The notes: generated by a model from the sequence alone, not told the origin. A stretch of 40,600 nucleotides of DNA from Alterluteimonas quercicellularis (GCF_021191635.1 NZ_JAIWPR010000056.1:1-40600); one strand, 5' to 3'. Positions 9,538-18,819 are shown, counted from the stretch's first letter. A program made the numbers and translations.

Positions 9538-9736
9538 GCAGGTCTTCGGGCTCGTGGACGCGGAGCGCGTGCGCTCCTCCTACTGTCCGCCGCTTCCCGG
9601 TCGCGTCTGGCGCTTCCAGTGCTGATGGCGAAGGTCGTTTCCACCTACCGCTGCGGGGCAGCGCCGGCTTGGGATCGAGGATCCGCACCGGCTTCCCTTT
9701 TAATCCATCGCTCCATTCGGATGTAGCGATGGAACC
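9538..9736 (-). promoter_or_regulatory. cobalamin (B12/AdoCbl) riboswitch upstream of metE
   Basis: Read on the minus strand from 9736, the leader contains the conserved cobalamin-aptamer blocks in order. GGTTCC opens the aptamer and is followed by the stem CCATCGCT / AGCGATGG. Next come ATTAAAAGGGAAGCCGGTG and a TCC segment, then GCTGCCCCGCAGCGGTAGG. These are followed by TCAGCACTGG, GCCAGACGC, GGGAAGCGGCGGACAGTAGG and finally the B12 box AGCCCGAAGACCTGCC ending at 9538. Cobalamin aptamers in front of metE repress the B12-independent synthase when B12 is present. Aptamer order and box identity are clear; exact ends are approximate. The expression platform lies in the roughly 230 nt between the aptamer and the metE ATG. 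Confidence 0.96.
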
Positions 9737-9747
9737 TCGGCGGCGAC

Positions 9748-9776
9748 ACGGTATCCCCGGGCCGGGGCGTGGTCAA
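9748..9776 (-). promoter_or_regulatory. sigma70-like promoter of the riboswitch-metE transcript
   Basis: On the minus strand TTGACC (9776-9771) and TACCGT (9753-9748) are separated by 17 bp. A start about 7 nt downstream (near 9741) would begin the transcript just before the first conserved aptamer bases at 9736. The fit of promoter to aptamer start supports both calls. The rest of the 9777-10019 stretch, towards the divergent regulator gene, shows no further clear motif. Confidence 0.65.
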
Positions 9777-10019
9777 GCGCCGCGCGGCGCCGGCGACCGG
9801 CCGCCGCACAGGCCCGCGCGGCGCGATGGCGGGACGCTCAGTCCGGCAGCGCATGCCGGCATCGCCATTTGCCATGGACGACGGGCGCCTGCGCGCGGCG
9901 GGCTGTGCCAAGATCGGGGACGTGCCTCACGAGGATTCGCGCCATGTGTCCATGCCGCCCGCAGATGTCAGCCCCCCTGCGCCATCCGCTCCGCCCGCAT
10001 CGACGCCACGGCAACCGAC

Positions 10020-10964
10020 ATGAACTTCCAGCAACTGCGCTCAGTACGTGAAGCCATCCGCCACGACTTCAACCTGACCGAAACCGCCGAGGTGCTGCAT
10101 GCGTCGCAATCGGCGGTGTCCCGGCAGATCCGCGAACTCGAGGACGAGCTCGGGATCGAGATCTTCCATCGCTACGGCAAGCGCCTGACCGGCCTGACCA
10201 CGCCCGGACGGGAGATCGCCGGCATCATCGAGCGCATCCTCAAGGACCGCGAGAGCCTCAAGAAGGCGTCGGAGCAGTATCGCGGCTTCGATCACGGCAG
10301 CCTCTCGGTCGCCGCCACCCATGCCCAGATCCGCTACCGGTTGCCCGACGTGGTCCTCGGCTTCCGCGAGCGGTTCCCGCAGGTGTCGCTGTCGCTGCAG
10401 CAGTGCGCGCCGGGACAGATCCTGGAGCTGCTGCGCGGCGGCAGCGTGGAACTCGGCTTCCTGCCCAGCGGGCTGACCGGCAACGCGGAGCTCGTCCAGT
10501 TCGAGGCCTACCGGTGGTCGCATCGGATCGTGGCGCCGGTCGGCCATCCGCTGCTGGCGCTGGAGGCGCCGGGCCTGGTGGACATCGCACGCTACCCGGT
10601 CATCACCTTCGAGGAGGGCATGGTCGGGCGCGCCCGCATCAACGAGGCGTTCCGCGCGCAGGGGGTCGAGCCGAACGTGATCATCTCCGCGGTCGACTCC
10701 GATGTCATCAAGACCTACGTGGAGCTGGGCCTGGGCGTGGGCATCATCGCCGAACGCGCCTACAACCCTGCGGTCGACCGCAAGATCGCCATGCTCGAAG
10801 GAACCGACCTGATCCCGCCGATCACCACCAACATCGCGGTGCGCCGCGGCGCCTACCTGCGCGACTACGCGGTGGCCTTCATCCAGAGCGTGGTGCCGGG
10901 CCTGGGCGCGCAGCGGATCCACGACCGCATCCACGGCGGCCCGGCGGAACTGATCGCCGCCTGA
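10020..10964 (+). CDS. CysB-family LysR-type transcriptional regulator of sulfur assimilation
   Basis: This 314-residue protein begins MNFQQLRSVREAIRHDFNLT, aligning with the canonical CysB start. It has a winged helix-turn-helix at about 18-60 (TAEVLHASQSAVSRQIRELE; ELGIEIFHRYGKRL) followed by the CysB-type effector domain (about 90-300), including the conserved-looking FLPSGLTG and VELGLGVGIIAE stretches. CysB proteins activate sulfur-acquisition genes when O-acetylserine or N-acetylserine accumulates and sulfate is scarce. It stands at one end of a leftward sulfur-scavenging island that contains cysK and ssu-type genes, which are its probable targets. It could be CysB itself or a Cbl/SsuR-like specialist; the sequence alone does not separate these. 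The ribosome-binding site is weak. Confidence 0.93.
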   Translation: MNFQQLRSVREAIRHDFNLTETAEVLHASQSAVSRQIRELEDELGIEIFHRYGKRLTGLTTPGREIAGIIERILKDRESLKKASEQYRGFDHGSLSVAATHAQIRYRLPDVVLGFRERFPQVSLSLQQCAPGQILELLRGGSVELGFLPSGLTGNAELVQFEAYRWSHRIVAPVGHPLLALEAPGLVDIARYPVITFEEGMVGRARINEAFRAQGVEPNVIISAVDSDVIKTYVELGLGVGIIAERAYNPAVDRKIAMLEGTDLIPPITTNIAVRRGAYLRDYAVAFIQSVVPGLGAQRIHDRIHGGPAELIAA

Positions 10965-10974
10965 CCGGCCACGC

Positions 10975-10998
10975 GTGAGACGGCCGCGGCCGTCTCAC
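10975..10998. terminator. perfect 24-bp palindrome between convergent genes
   Basis: The 24 bp are exactly self-complementary; each 12-bp half reads GTGAGACGGCCG when read inward on its own strand. It lies between the stop of the CysB-type gene (10964) and the end of the SsuB-type gene and includes the latter's TGA (10997-10995). It can form the same hairpin in both transcripts, as expected for a bidirectional terminator, although no T-run follows. Confidence 0.6.
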
Positions 10999-11750
10999 GG
11001 CAGGGCTTCGGCGAAGGCCTCGACGACCTGGCGCCGCGCGTCCAGGAGCGCCGGGCCGTTGCGGTCGCGCGGGAACGGCAGGCCGATGTCGACGATCCGC
11101 TCGATCCGGCCCGGTCGCGGCCGCATGACCACGACCCGGTTGCCGAGGTAGACCGCCTCCTCGACGTCGTGGGTGACGAGGATCATGGTGATGCCTTCCT
11201 GCTGCCACAGGCGCTGCAGTTCGGTCTGCATGTGCGCGCGGGTGAGGGCGTCGAGCGCGCCGAACGGCTCGTCGAGCAGCAGCAGCTTCGGCCGGTTGAC
11301 CAGCGCCCTGGCGAGCGCCACCCGCTGGGCCATGCCGCCGGACAGCTGGTGCGGCCAGGCGCGCTCGAAGCCGTTGAGCCTGACCAGGTCGATGTGGGCG
11401 CGCACCGCCTCGGCCTTGTCCGCCTTGGACAGCCCCGAGTTCAGCAGGCCGAGGGCGATGTTGCGCTCGACGGTCAGCCACGGCAGCAGGCGCGGCTCCT
11501 GGAAGACGATGCCGCGTTCGAGGCTGGTGCCGGCGACCGGCTGGCCGGCGACGGCGATGCGGCCGGAGTAATCCCCTTCGAGCCCCACGACGAGACGCAG
11601 CAGGGTCGACTTCCCGCAGCCGCTGGCGCCGACGATGCTGACGAACTCGCCGGCCGCCACGTCCAGATCGATCCCGCGCAGCACCGGCAGCACGCTGCCG
11701 TCGACCCGGTAGCTCTTGCCGATGCCGGCGATCTGCAGCGACGCGGACAT
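10995..11750 (-). CDS. ssuB: SsuB/TauB-type ABC transporter ATP-binding protein
   Basis: This 251-residue cytoplasmic ATPase belongs to the nitrate/sulfonate/taurine importer family. It has Walker A GASGCGKST at 41-49, signature LSGGM at 136-140, Walker B LLLLDEPFGALD at about 156-167, and a switch histidine in LVTHDVEEAVYLGNRVVVM. It is the only ATPase of this family in the window, while two SsuC-type permeases and an SsuA-type binding protein lie 14-18 kb upstream on the same strand. It is therefore their likely energising subunit despite the distance. It follows the FMN reductase gene by 110 bp, and that gap contains two small perfect hairpins. Sulfonate versus another organosulfur substrate cannot be told from this subunit. 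Confidence 0.92.
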   Translation of the reverse strand: MSASLQIAGIGKSYRVDGSVLPVLRGIDLDVAAGEFVSIVGASGCGKSTLLRLVVGLEGDYSGRIAVAGQPVAGTSLERGIVFQEPRLLPWLTVERNIALGLLNSGLSKADKAEAVRAHIDLVRLNGFERAWPHQLSGGMAQRVALARALVNRPKLLLLDEPFGALDALTRAHMQTELQRLWQQEGITMILVTHDVEEAVYLGNRVVVMRPRPGRIERIVDIGLPFPRDRNGPALLDARRQVVEAFAEALP

Positions 11751-11811
11751 GCGCTACCGATTCCGGGCGCGGACGCCGGTATGCGGCATCCGGCGCGGCG
11801 AGAACGGGGGG

Positions 11812-11845
11812 CCGGACAGGCGGTCCGGTGCCGCGGATGCGGCAC
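11812..11845. repeat. two tandem short hairpins between FMN reductase and SsuB-type genes
   Basis: CCGGAC/GTCCGG (11812-11817 with 11823-11828, 5-nt loop) is directly followed by GTGCCGC/GCGGCAC (11828-11834 with 11839-11845, 4-nt loop). Both stems are perfect; the two share one base. They occupy the only sizeable gap in the 3' part of the island and may be an mRNA processing, stability or partial termination site. Confidence 0.5.
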
Positions 11846-11860
11846 GGGCCGCGCCGCCGC

Positions 11861-12502
11861 TCATGCGCCCAGGCTCCGCACCGCGACCTGGCCGCTGCAC
11901 TCGGCCAACTGCTGCCGCTGGCGCTGGCGCCGGAACGCGTTGGCGAAGTCCACCGTCTGCTGCGCCACCAGCGTCAACGCGGCTGCGGCCTCGCCATCCT
12001 CCGATCCGGCGGTCAACGACGTCTCCCGGGTGTTGATCGCGGCGGCATAGGGCGTCGGCCAGCCGCGCAGCGCGTGCACCGTCGAACGCAGGCCGGCGAG
12101 CACGGTGCCCAGCGACTGGGGGCCGTAGGCGGTCACGATGCAGCCGACCGCGCGGCCGTCGAGGTAGGGCCGCGCGTCGGCGCGCAGTTCCTCGAGGGTG
12201 TCGAGCGCGTTCTTGACCAGCCCCGACGGCGCGCCGTGGTAGCTCGGCGTCGCGATGATGACCGCGTCGGCGCGCCGGACCGCGTTGACCAGCGCCAGCT
12301 GCGCGGAGCTCAGCCCGCCGCCGCCCGGCGCGTAGTGGGGCAGCGCCACCAGCAGGTCGCTGCCCAGGTGGATGGTCGCGGCGCCGCGCTCGGCGCAGGC
12401 CGCCAGGGCCAGGCGCAAGGCGTGCTCGGTCGACGATTGCGCGCGCGGCGTGCCGCCGATGCCGACGACCAGGGGCTTGGCGGGAGAGACGAAGATGTCC
12501 AT
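11861..12502 (-). CDS. NAD(P)H-dependent FMN reductase (SsuE-like)
   Basis: This 213-residue flavodoxin-fold protein carries the phosphate-binding motif GIGGTPRAQSST (about 14-25) and the flavin-site motif ATPSYHGAPSGLVKNALD (about 100-117), both typical of the NADPH-dependent FMN reductase family. It would supply reduced FMN to the two-component monooxygenase encoded at 26296-27636 in the same island. The ATG at 12502 has AGGAG 9 nt upstream. The C-terminal tail is rich in Arg and Gln. It resembles SsuE or MsuE in role, but length and sequence do not let me choose, so no symbol is given. Confidence 0.9.
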   Translation of the reverse strand: MDIFVSPAKPLVVGIGGTPRAQSSTEHALRLALAACAERGAATIHLGSDLLVALPHYAPGGGGLSSAQLALVNAVRRADAVIIATPSYHGAPSGLVKNALDTLEELRADARPYLDGRAVGCIVTAYGPQSLGTVLAGLRSTVHALRGWPTPYAAAINTRETSLTAGSEDGEAAAALTLVAQQTVDFANAFRRQRQRQQLAECSGQVAVRSLGA

Positions 12503-12528
12503 GAGGTCGTGCTCCTGTGATGCGCCGC

Positions 12529-13103
12529 TCACGCGGCGCTGCGCGCGGCGACGGCGTGTTCGACGAGCTGTCGCAGCAGGGCCTGCCCGTAGGGCCAGTC
12601 GCCCAGCGCCTCGGCCGAGCCCAGGTGGCCGAACGCACCCGGCCGCGCCAGGCGCGCGCCCCAGGCCCGGGCGAAGGCGGCCGCGCGCTCGACGGTCACC
12701 CGCGGATCGTCGTCGCTGGCCACGAGGATGCTCTCGAAGGGCAGGCGCTGCAGCGGGATCGGCGCGAAGCCCCGCGCGCCGGGCCGGTAGTCGTCGCGCT
12801 CCACGTCGCTGGCGGCGACCAGCAGGGCGCCGGCGACCGGGCCGCGGTGGCGGGCCGCCCAGTGGGCGACCAGGGCGACCGCGAGCGAGTGGGCGACGAG
12901 GATGGCCGGAGTGTCGTCGGACTGGATGGCCGCGTCGAGCGTCGCCACCCAGTCGTCGACGTGCGGGTCGTCCCACTCGGCCTGGCGGACGCGGACCAGG
13001 GCGGGGTCCGTGCGCTCCCAGGCGCTCTGCCAGTGCGCCGGGCCGGAATCGCCCCGGCCCGGCAGGATCAGGACACGCACGCCGGCGGCGTGGATGCCGG
13101 AGG

Positions 13104-13119
<16 letters not shown>
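12529..13119 (-). CDS. RBBP9/YdeN-family small alpha/beta hydrolase
   Basis: This 196-residue protein starts with the strand-loop [19 protein letters not shown] characteristic of the RBBP9/YdeN serine hydrolases. It has a nucleophile serine in [13 protein letters not shown], an acid in ASDDDPRV and a histidine in [13 protein letters not shown], so the triad looks complete. The natural substrates of this family are mostly unknown. The gene overlaps the end of cysK by 16 bp and is followed 26 bp later by the FMN reductase, so it is part of the same operon. It may process an organosulfur ester or O-acetylated intermediate, but that is guesswork. Confidence 0.88.
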
Positions 13120-14087
<968 letters not shown>

Positions 14088-14170
14088 CGAAAGCGTACTC
14101 GCGCAGGACGGGAAGGGTCGCGGGCCCGCGGGGGGAGACCCGCCGCGGACGATACCGGCGCGGCGCGGAC

Positions 14171-14215
14171 GCGGGAAACGAAAAAACAGGGAATGCTTTG
14201 GCTGAGACAGCCCAA
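14171..14215 (-). promoter_or_regulatory. terminator-like stem plus A/T-rich TTCCC repeat region upstream of cysK
   Basis: On the minus strand, 17 bp after the ABC exporter gene ends (14232), a stem TTGGGCTG / CAGCCAA (14215-14208 with 14204-14198, one bulged G, loop TCT) is followed by CATTCCCTG, six T residues (14186-14181) and CGTTTCCCG. The stem and later T-run could terminate the exporter transcript. The two TTCCC copies 16 bp apart, in a local A/T-rich dip before cysK, could instead be a CysB-type activator site. I cannot separate these roles. Confidence 0.4.
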
Positions 14216-14231
14216 CGGCCGGGGTCCCGCC

Positions 14232-16067
14232 TCACGCCATGTCGTGCGGACGGGCGTACAGCCGCGCATAGCGCCCGCCGCACGCGATCAATGCCTCGTG
14301 GGTGCCCTGCTCGACGACGCGGCCGCGATCGAGCACCACGATCCGGTCGGCGCTGCGGATGGTATGGAGCCGGTGCGCGATCACGATGCAGGTCCGGCCG
14401 CGCATCAGCACGGCCAGCGCCTGCCGGATCGCCGCCTCGGTCAGGCTGTCGATGCTGCTCGTCGCCTCGTCGAGCACGAGGATGCGCGGGTCGACGAGGA
14501 TCGCCCGCGCGATGGTCAGGAGCTGCCGCTGTCCCTGGCTCAGGCGCTCGTCGTCCTGGTCGACGCGGGTGTCGTAGCCGTCCTCCAGCGCCTCGACGAA
14601 GGCATGGGCCTGCGCGAGGCGGCAGGCGTCCTCGACCTCGGCGTCGCTGGCGCCGGGCCGGCCATAGCGCACGTTCTCCCGGATCGACAGCCCGAACAGC
14701 AGCGGTTCCTGCAGGACGAAGCCCATGTGGCGGCGCAGGCTGGCGCGGCCGATGTCGCGGATGTCGCGGCCGTCGACCAGGATCCGGCCGCGCCCGGCGT
14801 CGTACGCGCGCGCCAGCAGCTGCACCACCGTCGACTTGCCGGCGCCGGTCTCGCCCACCAGCGCCAGCGTCTGCCCGGGAGCGGCGTGCAGGCTCACGTC
14901 CGCTAGCACCGGCGGTCCGCCCGGATAGGCGAAGCCGACGTCCTCGAACCGGATGTCGCCGGCCACGGCCGCCAGTTCGTCGCCGGCATCGTCCTCGATC
15001 CCCTCCTCGAGGATCTCGAAGGCGCGCGCCGCGCCGGCCAGCGCCGTCAGCAGCTGGCCGATCTGCGTCGAGACCTGGTTGAGCTGCCGGGAGAACTGCC
15101 GCGCGTACTCGGAGAACGTCACGATCGTGCCCACGGTCACCAGACCGTACAGCGCGAGCACGCCGCCGCCCGTGGCGATCAGCGCGAAGCTCAGGTTGTC
15201 GCACAGGTACATGATCTTGGACATGAAGCCCGAGTAGGTCTGCGCCCAGTACGAGGACGCGTGCAGGCGCCGGTTGCGCCGGGAGAACTCCTCGAGGATC
15301 GGCCGCTCGGCGGCGAATGCCTTGGCCGTCGCGTGCATCGACAGCGATTCGTCGACGAAGGCGGCGAGGGCGCCGAGGTCGTGCTGCTGGGCGTGGAACA
15401 GCGCCGGTGCGCGGGCGTTGATCCAGCGCATGCCCAGGAACATCGTCGGCACCACGACGAGGCCGGCCAGCGCCAACCAGGGCTGGAGCCGGAACATGAT
15501 CGCGAGCATGCCGGCGAAGACCACGACGCTGGTGCCGATCCGCAGCAGCGCCTGGGCCAGGCTCTGGCCGAGGTTGTCGAGGTCGTTGGTCAGTCGGCTG
15601 ACCAGGTCGCCCCGATGACGGTCCGCGACGTAGTGCAGCGGCACCGCGTGCAGGTGCGCGAGCAGGCGGTGGCGGATGTCCGCAACGCCGCGCTGCGCGA
15701 CGCCGATCATCCAGTGCGCCTGCAGCAGCGTCGCCGCCAGCTGCAGCGCCCAGGCCAGCCCGAGCGCGGCGACCAGCCGCCCCGTGCCGGCCCCCGGTTC
15801 GGCGGACAGCGCCGCGTCGACCGCCACGCCCAGCAGGTACGGCGCCAGCAGGATCATCGCCGCATTGCAGAGCAGGGCGGCGCCGACCCCGACCAGCCGC
15901 CACCGGTACCGCGCGAAGTGCCGCCAGAGCACGCGCAGCGTGCTGCGCCAGCACGCCGGCGGCGGCGCCCGGTCCGGCAGCGGCGCGGGCAGGCGCAGGG
16001 ACGGCATCGGGCCGTACCGCGCCCGCAGGGCGAGGCGTTCACGCACGGGCGGGGCGCGCCATGGCAT
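14232..16067 (-). CDS. ABC exporter half-transporter, catalytically canonical partner
   Basis: This protein of about 611 residues has an N-terminal six-helix exporter membrane domain (about 50-340) and a C-terminal ATPase. Walker A is GETGAGKST at 405-413, signature LSQGQ at 509-513, Walker B VLDEATSSID with catalytic Glu534, and switch His565 in IVIAHRLHTI. It pairs with the upstream gene, whose ATP site is degenerate, forming a TM287/288-type heterodimer. The start is uncertain: ATG at 16067 (AGGCGG just upstream, 29-bp overlap with the preceding gene), GTG at 16046 or ATG at 16007 are all in frame and leave every domain intact. The substrate is unknown; the sulfur context suggests a thiol or toxic organosulfur by-product, but this is inference. 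Confidence 0.9.
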   Translation of the reverse strand: MPWRAPPVRERLALRARYGPMPSLRLPAPLPDRAPPPACWRSTLRVLWRHFARYRWRLVGVGAALLCNAAMILLAPYLLGVAVDAALSAEPGAGTGRLVAALGLAWALQLAATLLQAHWMIGVAQRGVADIRHRLLAHLHAVPLHYVADRHRGDLVSRLTNDLDNLGQSLAQALLRIGTSVVVFAGMLAIMFRLQPWLALAGLVVVPTMFLGMRWINARAPALFHAQQHDLGALAAFVDESLSMHATAKAFAAERPILEEFSRRNRRLHASSYWAQTYSGFMSKIMYLCDNLSFALIATGGGVLALYGLVTVGTIVTFSEYARQFSRQLNQVSTQIGQLLTALAGAARAFEILEEGIEDDAGDELAAVAGDIRFEDVGFAYPGGPPVLADVSLHAAPGQTLALVGETGAGKSTVVQLLARAYDAGRGRILVDGRDIRDIGRASLRRHMGFVLQEPLLFGLSIRENVRYGRPGASDAEVEDACRLAQAHAFVEALEDGYDTRVDQDDERLSQGQRQLLTIARAILVDPRILVLDEATSSIDSLTEAAIRQALAVLMRGRTCIVIAHRLHTIRSADRIVVLDRGRVVEQGTHEALIACGGRYARLYARPHDMA

Positions 16068-17811
16068 CCGCCTGCGAGCGCACGATGCGACGATACGCTT
16101 CCGAGTCCCGCAACAGGTCCTCGTGACGGCCGGACGCGTCGCCGCCGTCGCGATCGAGCAGCACGATGGCGTCGGCCCGGCGCGCGGCCGCGATCTTCTG
16201 GGTGGCGAACAGGATCGTGCACGGCAGTCGGCCGATGGCCGCCAGCAGCTCCGCTTCCGTGGCCGCGTCCAGTGCGCTGGTGCAGTCGTCGAGCAACAGC
16301 AGCGCGGGCCTGCGCAGGAGCGCGCGCGCCACCGCCAGGCGCTGCCGCTGCCCGCCCGAGAGGTTGCCGCCACGCTGCGCCAGCGGGGTCTCGTAGCCCT
16401 GCGGCCAGGCCAGGATCTGTTCGTGGATCCGCGCGGCCCGCGTCGCGGCGACGAGCTCGGCCTCGCCGGCTTCGATCCCGCCCCACAGCAACGCCTCGCG
16501 GACCGTGCCCGAGGCCAGCGGCGCCGACTGCGGCACATAGCCGATGCCCTCGCGCAACGCCGCCAGCGGCCAGTCGCGGAGGTCGCGGCCGTCCAGCAGG
16601 ATGCGGCCGCCGTCGGCGTCGAACAGCCGCGGCAGCAGTTGCAGCAGGGTGCTCTTGCCCGATCCCGTCGCGCCGACGACCGCCAGCATCCGGCCCGCGG
16701 GCACGGCCGCCCGCAGCGGACCGAGCGTGGGCGCGCGGCGCCCGGGATAGCACACGGTCACGGCGTCGAACGCGACCGCAGGCGGCCGCTCGAGGCGCGG
16801 TCCGGCGCGCTCGGCCGGGGACGGCGGCCGCTCCTCGGGCTGCAGCGCCAGGACCTCGCCGACGCGCCGCAGCGCCGAACGCGCGCGGCCGAGGTTGGTC
16901 AGGATGAGGGGCAGATAGAAGAACTCGCCGACGATGCGGGCCGCGTAGTTGAGGACCGCGACCACGTCGCCGGGGCGGCTGGCCTGCGCCTGGATGCGCT
17001 CGGCGCCATGCCAGAGGACCGCGACGACGCACAGGTTGAGCAGCAGGATCAGCGACGGCACCACCATCTCAGACAGCCGCAGCGCGGCGGCGGATGCGTC
17101 GGCCAGGCGGTCGTTGGCTTCGGCGAAACGCCGGAGCTCGTCGCGGCGGCGCCCGAACGCGCGGATGGGCCACAGCCCGCGCAGGTTCTCTCCGAGCAGG
17201 CCGGTGACGCGGTCGAGCCGCTCCTGCGCGACGAGGAACAGGCGCAGCCCGTGCGCCATGGTCCGCTGCAGCGCCAGCGCCACGAACGGCGTGGCCAGCA
17301 GCAGCGGCAGCGCGAGCCAGGGGTCGACGAGCATCGCGAGCGCGACCGCGCCGGCGATGATCAGCGGCGCGCGCAGGTACAGGCGCAGGCACATGAACAC
17401 GGCGATCTGGATCTGGTTCACGTCGCCGGTCGAGCGCGTGAGCAGGCTCGCGCCGGTGAAGCGCTGCACACCGCGGACCGGTGCGGCGATCACGCGATCG
17501 AAGATCGATGCCCGCAGGTCGCGGGCGACGCTCTGGCCCGCGTCGGAGGCGAAGAAGGTGCTGCTGATCCCGCAGGCGAAGCTGAGCAGGGCCAGTGCGA
17601 GCATGAGGCCGCCCCACAGCAGGACCTGCACGGGATCGCCGGCGACGATCCCGCGATCGACGAGGCACGCCAGCAGGACCGGATACGACAGTTCCACCGC
17701 CGCCTCCACCAGCATGAGCGCCAGCGCGATCGCGGCCGCCGGACGATGGGGCCGGAGGTGCGCGGCGAGGATGCGCCACGCCCGAACCGGTGGTGCGGGG
17801 GTCGCGGTCAC
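16039..17811 (-). CDS. ABC exporter half-transporter with degenerate ATP site
   Basis: This 590-residue half-exporter has a membrane domain at about 20-310 (STFFASDAGQSVARDLR; RSTGDVNQIQ) and a nucleotide-binding domain at about 345-575. Walker A GATGSGKST (380-388) and signature LSGGQ (484-488) are intact. The catalytic glutamate after Walker B is an aspartate (Asp509 in LLLLDDCTSALD), and the switch histidine is a glutamine (Gln538 in LFATQKIA). Both changes are the hallmark of the degenerate-site subunit of heterodimeric exporters such as TM287/TM288 and do not indicate decay. It starts 18 bp after the aldo/keto reductase gene and overlaps its partner, so the three are probably one transcript. 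The transported compound is not evident. Confidence 0.93.
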   Translation of the reverse strand: MTATPAPPVRAWRILAAHLRPHRPAAAIALALMLVEAAVELSYPVLLACLVDRGIVAGDPVQVLLWGGLMLALALLSFACGISSTFFASDAGQSVARDLRASIFDRVIAAPVRGVQRFTGASLLTRSTGDVNQIQIAVFMCLRLYLRAPLIIAGAVALAMLVDPWLALPLLLATPFVALALQRTMAHGLRLFLVAQERLDRVTGLLGENLRGLWPIRAFGRRRDELRRFAEANDRLADASAAALRLSEMVVPSLILLLNLCVVAVLWHGAERIQAQASRPGDVVAVLNYAARIVGEFFYLPLILTNLGRARSALRRVGEVLALQPEERPPSPAERAGPRLERPPAVAFDAVTVCYPGRRAPTLGPLRAAVPAGRMLAVVGATGSGKSTLLQLLPRLFDADGGRILLDGRDLRDWPLAALREGIGYVPQSAPLASGTVREALLWGGIEAGEAELVAATRAARIHEQILAWPQGYETPLAQRGGNLSGGQRQRLAVARALLRRPALLLLDDCTSALDAATEAELLAAIGRLPCTILFATQKIAAARRADAIVLLDRDGGDASGRHEDLLRDSEAYRRIVRSQADAMARPARA

Positions 17812-17829
17812 GCGGACGCGGCCCGGCGC

Positions 17830-18819
17830 TCAGCGGGTGGCGTCGCCGAAGCGGAAGCCGTGGGTCAGCGCGTCGAGCTCCTGCTTGAGGCCGGCATCGA
17901 GCGCGAGGTCGGCCGCGGCCAGGGTCTGGTCGAGCTGCTCGGCGCGGCTGGCCCCCAGCAGCACGCTGCCGACGACCGGGTTGGCCAGTGCCCAGGCGAT
18001 GGCGAGCGTGGCCAACGGCAGCCCGTGCGCCGCGGCGAGGCCCTCGAGCGCCTCGACGGCCTCGAACTCGCGCGGGTGCCAGTAGCGGTCCTGGTAGCGC
18101 CCGCCCACCGTCCCCAGGGTGAAGCGCGTGCCCGCGGGCGGCGCGCCGGGCCGGTGCTTGCCGGTCAGCAGGCCGCCGGCGAGCGGGTTGTAGGCGAGCA
18201 CGCCGAGCCCTTCCTCGGCGGCCAGCGGCAGCAGCTCGCGCTCGATCTGGCGGAACAGCAGGTTGTAGCGCGGCTGCACCGACACCGGCCGCGCGGTGCG
18301 CAGCACGTCGGCGCGGCCGAGCGCGCGCGCCAGCCGGTAGGCGAGGAAGTTCGACACGCCCACGTAGCGCGCCTTGCCGGTGCGGACCAGGTGGTCGAGC
18401 GCTTCGAGGGTCTCGTCGAGCGGGGTCTCGGGGTCGTCGGCGTGGAGCTGGTAGAGATCGATGGCATCGGTGCCGAGCCGGCGCAGCGAGGCCTCGGCGG
18501 CTTCGATCAGGTGCTTGCGCGAGCCGCCGGCGTTCCATGCCGCGGGCCCGACCCGGCTGACGCCCTTGGTGGCGACGACGACCTCGCCGCGCCGCCGGCG
18601 CAGCCAGCGGCCGACGATCTCCTCGGTCCGTCCGACGGTCTCCAGGGTCCCGCCGATCGGGTACATGTCGGCGGTGTCGACGAGGGTGACGCCGGCATCG
18701 AGCGCGCGGTCGAGGATCCGCTGCGCCTCGGCCTCGTCGGTCTGCAGGCCGAAGGTCATCGTGCCCAGCGCGAGGCGGGAGACCGGAAGGCCGGTGCGTC
18801 CGAGTCTGGTGTATTGCAT
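17830..18819 (-). CDS. aldo/keto reductase
   Basis: This 329-residue cytoplasmic NADPH oxidoreductase has the family's (beta/alpha)8 pattern and complete tetrad: Asp48 and Tyr53 in VDTADMYP, Lys85 in VATKG and His126 in LYQLHADDP. The C-terminal cofactor region GSVLLGASRAEQLDQTLAA is also typical. It reduces an aldehyde or ketone, or runs in reverse. In this island it could reduce the aldehyde released when the monooxygenase splits a carbon-sulfur bond, though that link is inferred only from position. The ATG at 18819 gives the normal N-terminus (MQYTRLGRTGLPVSRLALGT); the upstream extension in the same frame looks non-coding. It precedes the ABC exporter pair by 18 bp. Confidence 0.93.
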   Translation of the reverse strand: MQYTRLGRTGLPVSRLALGTMTFGLQTDEAEAQRILDRALDAGVTLVDTADMYPIGGTLETVGRTEEIVGRWLRRRRGEVVVATKGVSRVGPAAWNAGGSRKHLIEAAEASLRRLGTDAIDLYQLHADDPETPLDETLEALDHLVRTGKARYVGVSNFLAYRLARALGRADVLRTARPVSVQPRYNLLFRQIERELLPLAAEEGLGVLAYNPLAGGLLTGKHRPGAPPAGTRFTLGTVGGRYQDRYWHPREFEAVEALEGLAAAHGLPLATLAIAWALANPVVGSVLLGASRAEQLDQTLAAADLALDAGLKQELDALTHGFRFGDATR

